NCBI GenBank assembly: GCA_963691815.1 | Contig: OY829646.1 | Span: 3,521,152-3,585,151, forward strand | From: Echiichthys vipera | Taxonomy: Eukaryota; Chordata; Actinopteri; Perciformes; Trachinidae | Length of the DNA stretch: 64,000 nt | Direction of reading: 5' to 3' | In this document: positions 63,301 through 64,000 of the stretch, one piece after another | How positions within the stretch are numbered: position 1 is the first letter of the stretch | How the letters are laid out: the number at the start of each line of letters is the position of its first letter | Position numbers and translations under genes: made by a program | Notes under the pieces: generated by a model | The model's input: the letters and a program-made list of their open reading frames with translations, nothing else | Database searches by the model: none | What the model was told of the DNA's origin: nothing

Positions 63301-64000
63301 CAGAGGTGATGTCATAGATTTATGATATACAGAGGTGATGTCATAGATTAAGATACACAGAGGTGAGGTCATAGATTTTAGATATACAGAGGTGATGTCA
63401 TGGATTTAGATATACAGAGGTGAGGTCATAGATTATAGATACACAGAGGTGTGGTCATAGATTTAGATATAAAGAGTTGATGTCATAGATTAAGATACAC
63501 AGAGGTGAGGTCATAGATTTAGATTTACAGAGGTGAGGTCATAGATTTTGATATACAGAGGTGAGGTCATAGATTTAGATATACAGAGGGGAGGTCATAG
63601 ATTTAGATATACAGAGGTGATGTCATAGATTTAGATACACAGAGGTGATGTCATAGATTTAGATATACAGAGGTGATGTCATAGATAAAGATATACAGAG
63701 GTGATGTCATAGATTAAGATACACAGAGGTGATGTCATAGATTTATGATATACAGAGGTGATGTTATAGATTAAGATACACAAAGTTGAGGTCATAGATT
63801 TTAGATATACAGAGGTGATGTCATAGATTTATGATTTACAGAGGTGATGTCATAGATTAAGATACACAGAGGTGAGGTCATAGATTTTAGATATACAGAG
63901 GTGATGTCATAGATTTAGATATACAGAGGTGAGGTCATAGATTTTAGATATACAGAGGTGATGTCTTAGATTAAGATATACAACGTTGAGGTCATAGATT

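Larger units (their letters stand above)
26190..64000. repeat. 28-bp minisatellite with higher-order blocks, at least 37.8 kb
   Basis: The unit is typically 28 bp, made of the words GAGGTGAGGTCATAG and ATTTAGATATACA. One-base insertions (ATTTTAGAT) give 29 bp, and rarer forms are shorter (GATGTCAGATTTAG). Most units carry either GAGGTCA or GATGTCA at the same place, and frequent side variants are ACACAGAGG, ATACCCAGG, ATTAAGAT, ATTATAGATGCAC and TTATGATAT. The array fills the rest of the window without interruption by any other sequence that I could see, and continues past the right edge. At 28-29 bp per unit it holds roughly 1,300 units. Variant order repeats in blocks (see the findings), so it is a higher-order satellite, not a simple random array. 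Long frames do not occur because stop codons fall in every phase. Confidence 0.98.

Noticed and set aside
26190..64000. CRISPR-like regular repeats
   Set aside because: The units are head-to-tail with no unique spacers between them, there are no cas genes, and the surroundings are a vertebrate genome.

Overview
This is a piece of animal nuclear DNA, most likely from a ray-finned (teleost) fish. The evidence is a spliced gene with GT/AG junctions, a second vertebrate gene beside it, low gene density, and many dispersed repeats that I recognise as teleost families (tRNA-derived SINEs, LINE 3' ends, hAT-type elements). Nothing here is bacterial or viral. The species cannot be told from the sequence.

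Genes (1-13 kb). Two protein-coding genes are supported. On the minus strand, exons 1 and 2 of mesd (the ER chaperone for LDL-receptor-family proteins) lie at 3110-2955 and 1641-1409; the last exon must lie off the left edge. On the plus strand, tlnrd1 (talin rod domain-containing 1, an actin-bundling protein) is a single coding exon at 11064-12128. The two genes are divergent, about 8 kb apart, as MESD and TLNRD1 are in human. A CpG-rich stretch at 9400-9860 is the likely tlnrd1 promoter or 5' exon. The space between them is filled with transposon debris, including a decayed LINE (5236-5960, minus) and a roughly 0.9 kb hAT-like element (7917-8821) with a candidate 8-bp target duplication.

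Tandem-repeat country (15-64 kb). Downstream of tlnrd1 are three separate tandem arrays. The first is a 3.5 kb AT-rich array (15540-19085) built of 44-bp and 31-bp modules that often pair into 75 bp. Its minus strand is free of stop codons and yields a spurious 1,213-codon reading frame. The second is a short 39/40-bp minisatellite (19263-19443). The third is a 28-bp minisatellite that starts near 26190 and runs off the right edge at 64000, so it is at least 37.8 kb (roughly 1,300 units by length). It is organised into higher-order blocks of about 2.65-3.08 kb on the left and 1.0-3.5 kb on the right. Between the arrays (19.4-26.2 kb) there are only dispersed repeats and no convincing exon.

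The most unusual feature is the 28-bp array. It is long, hierarchically organised, strongly strand-asymmetric, and carries an AGGTCA or TGATGTCA motif in nearly every unit. I see no sign of a new protein-coding or defence system. Repeat-family calls rest on memory of teleost sequence and on structure seen here, not on a database search.
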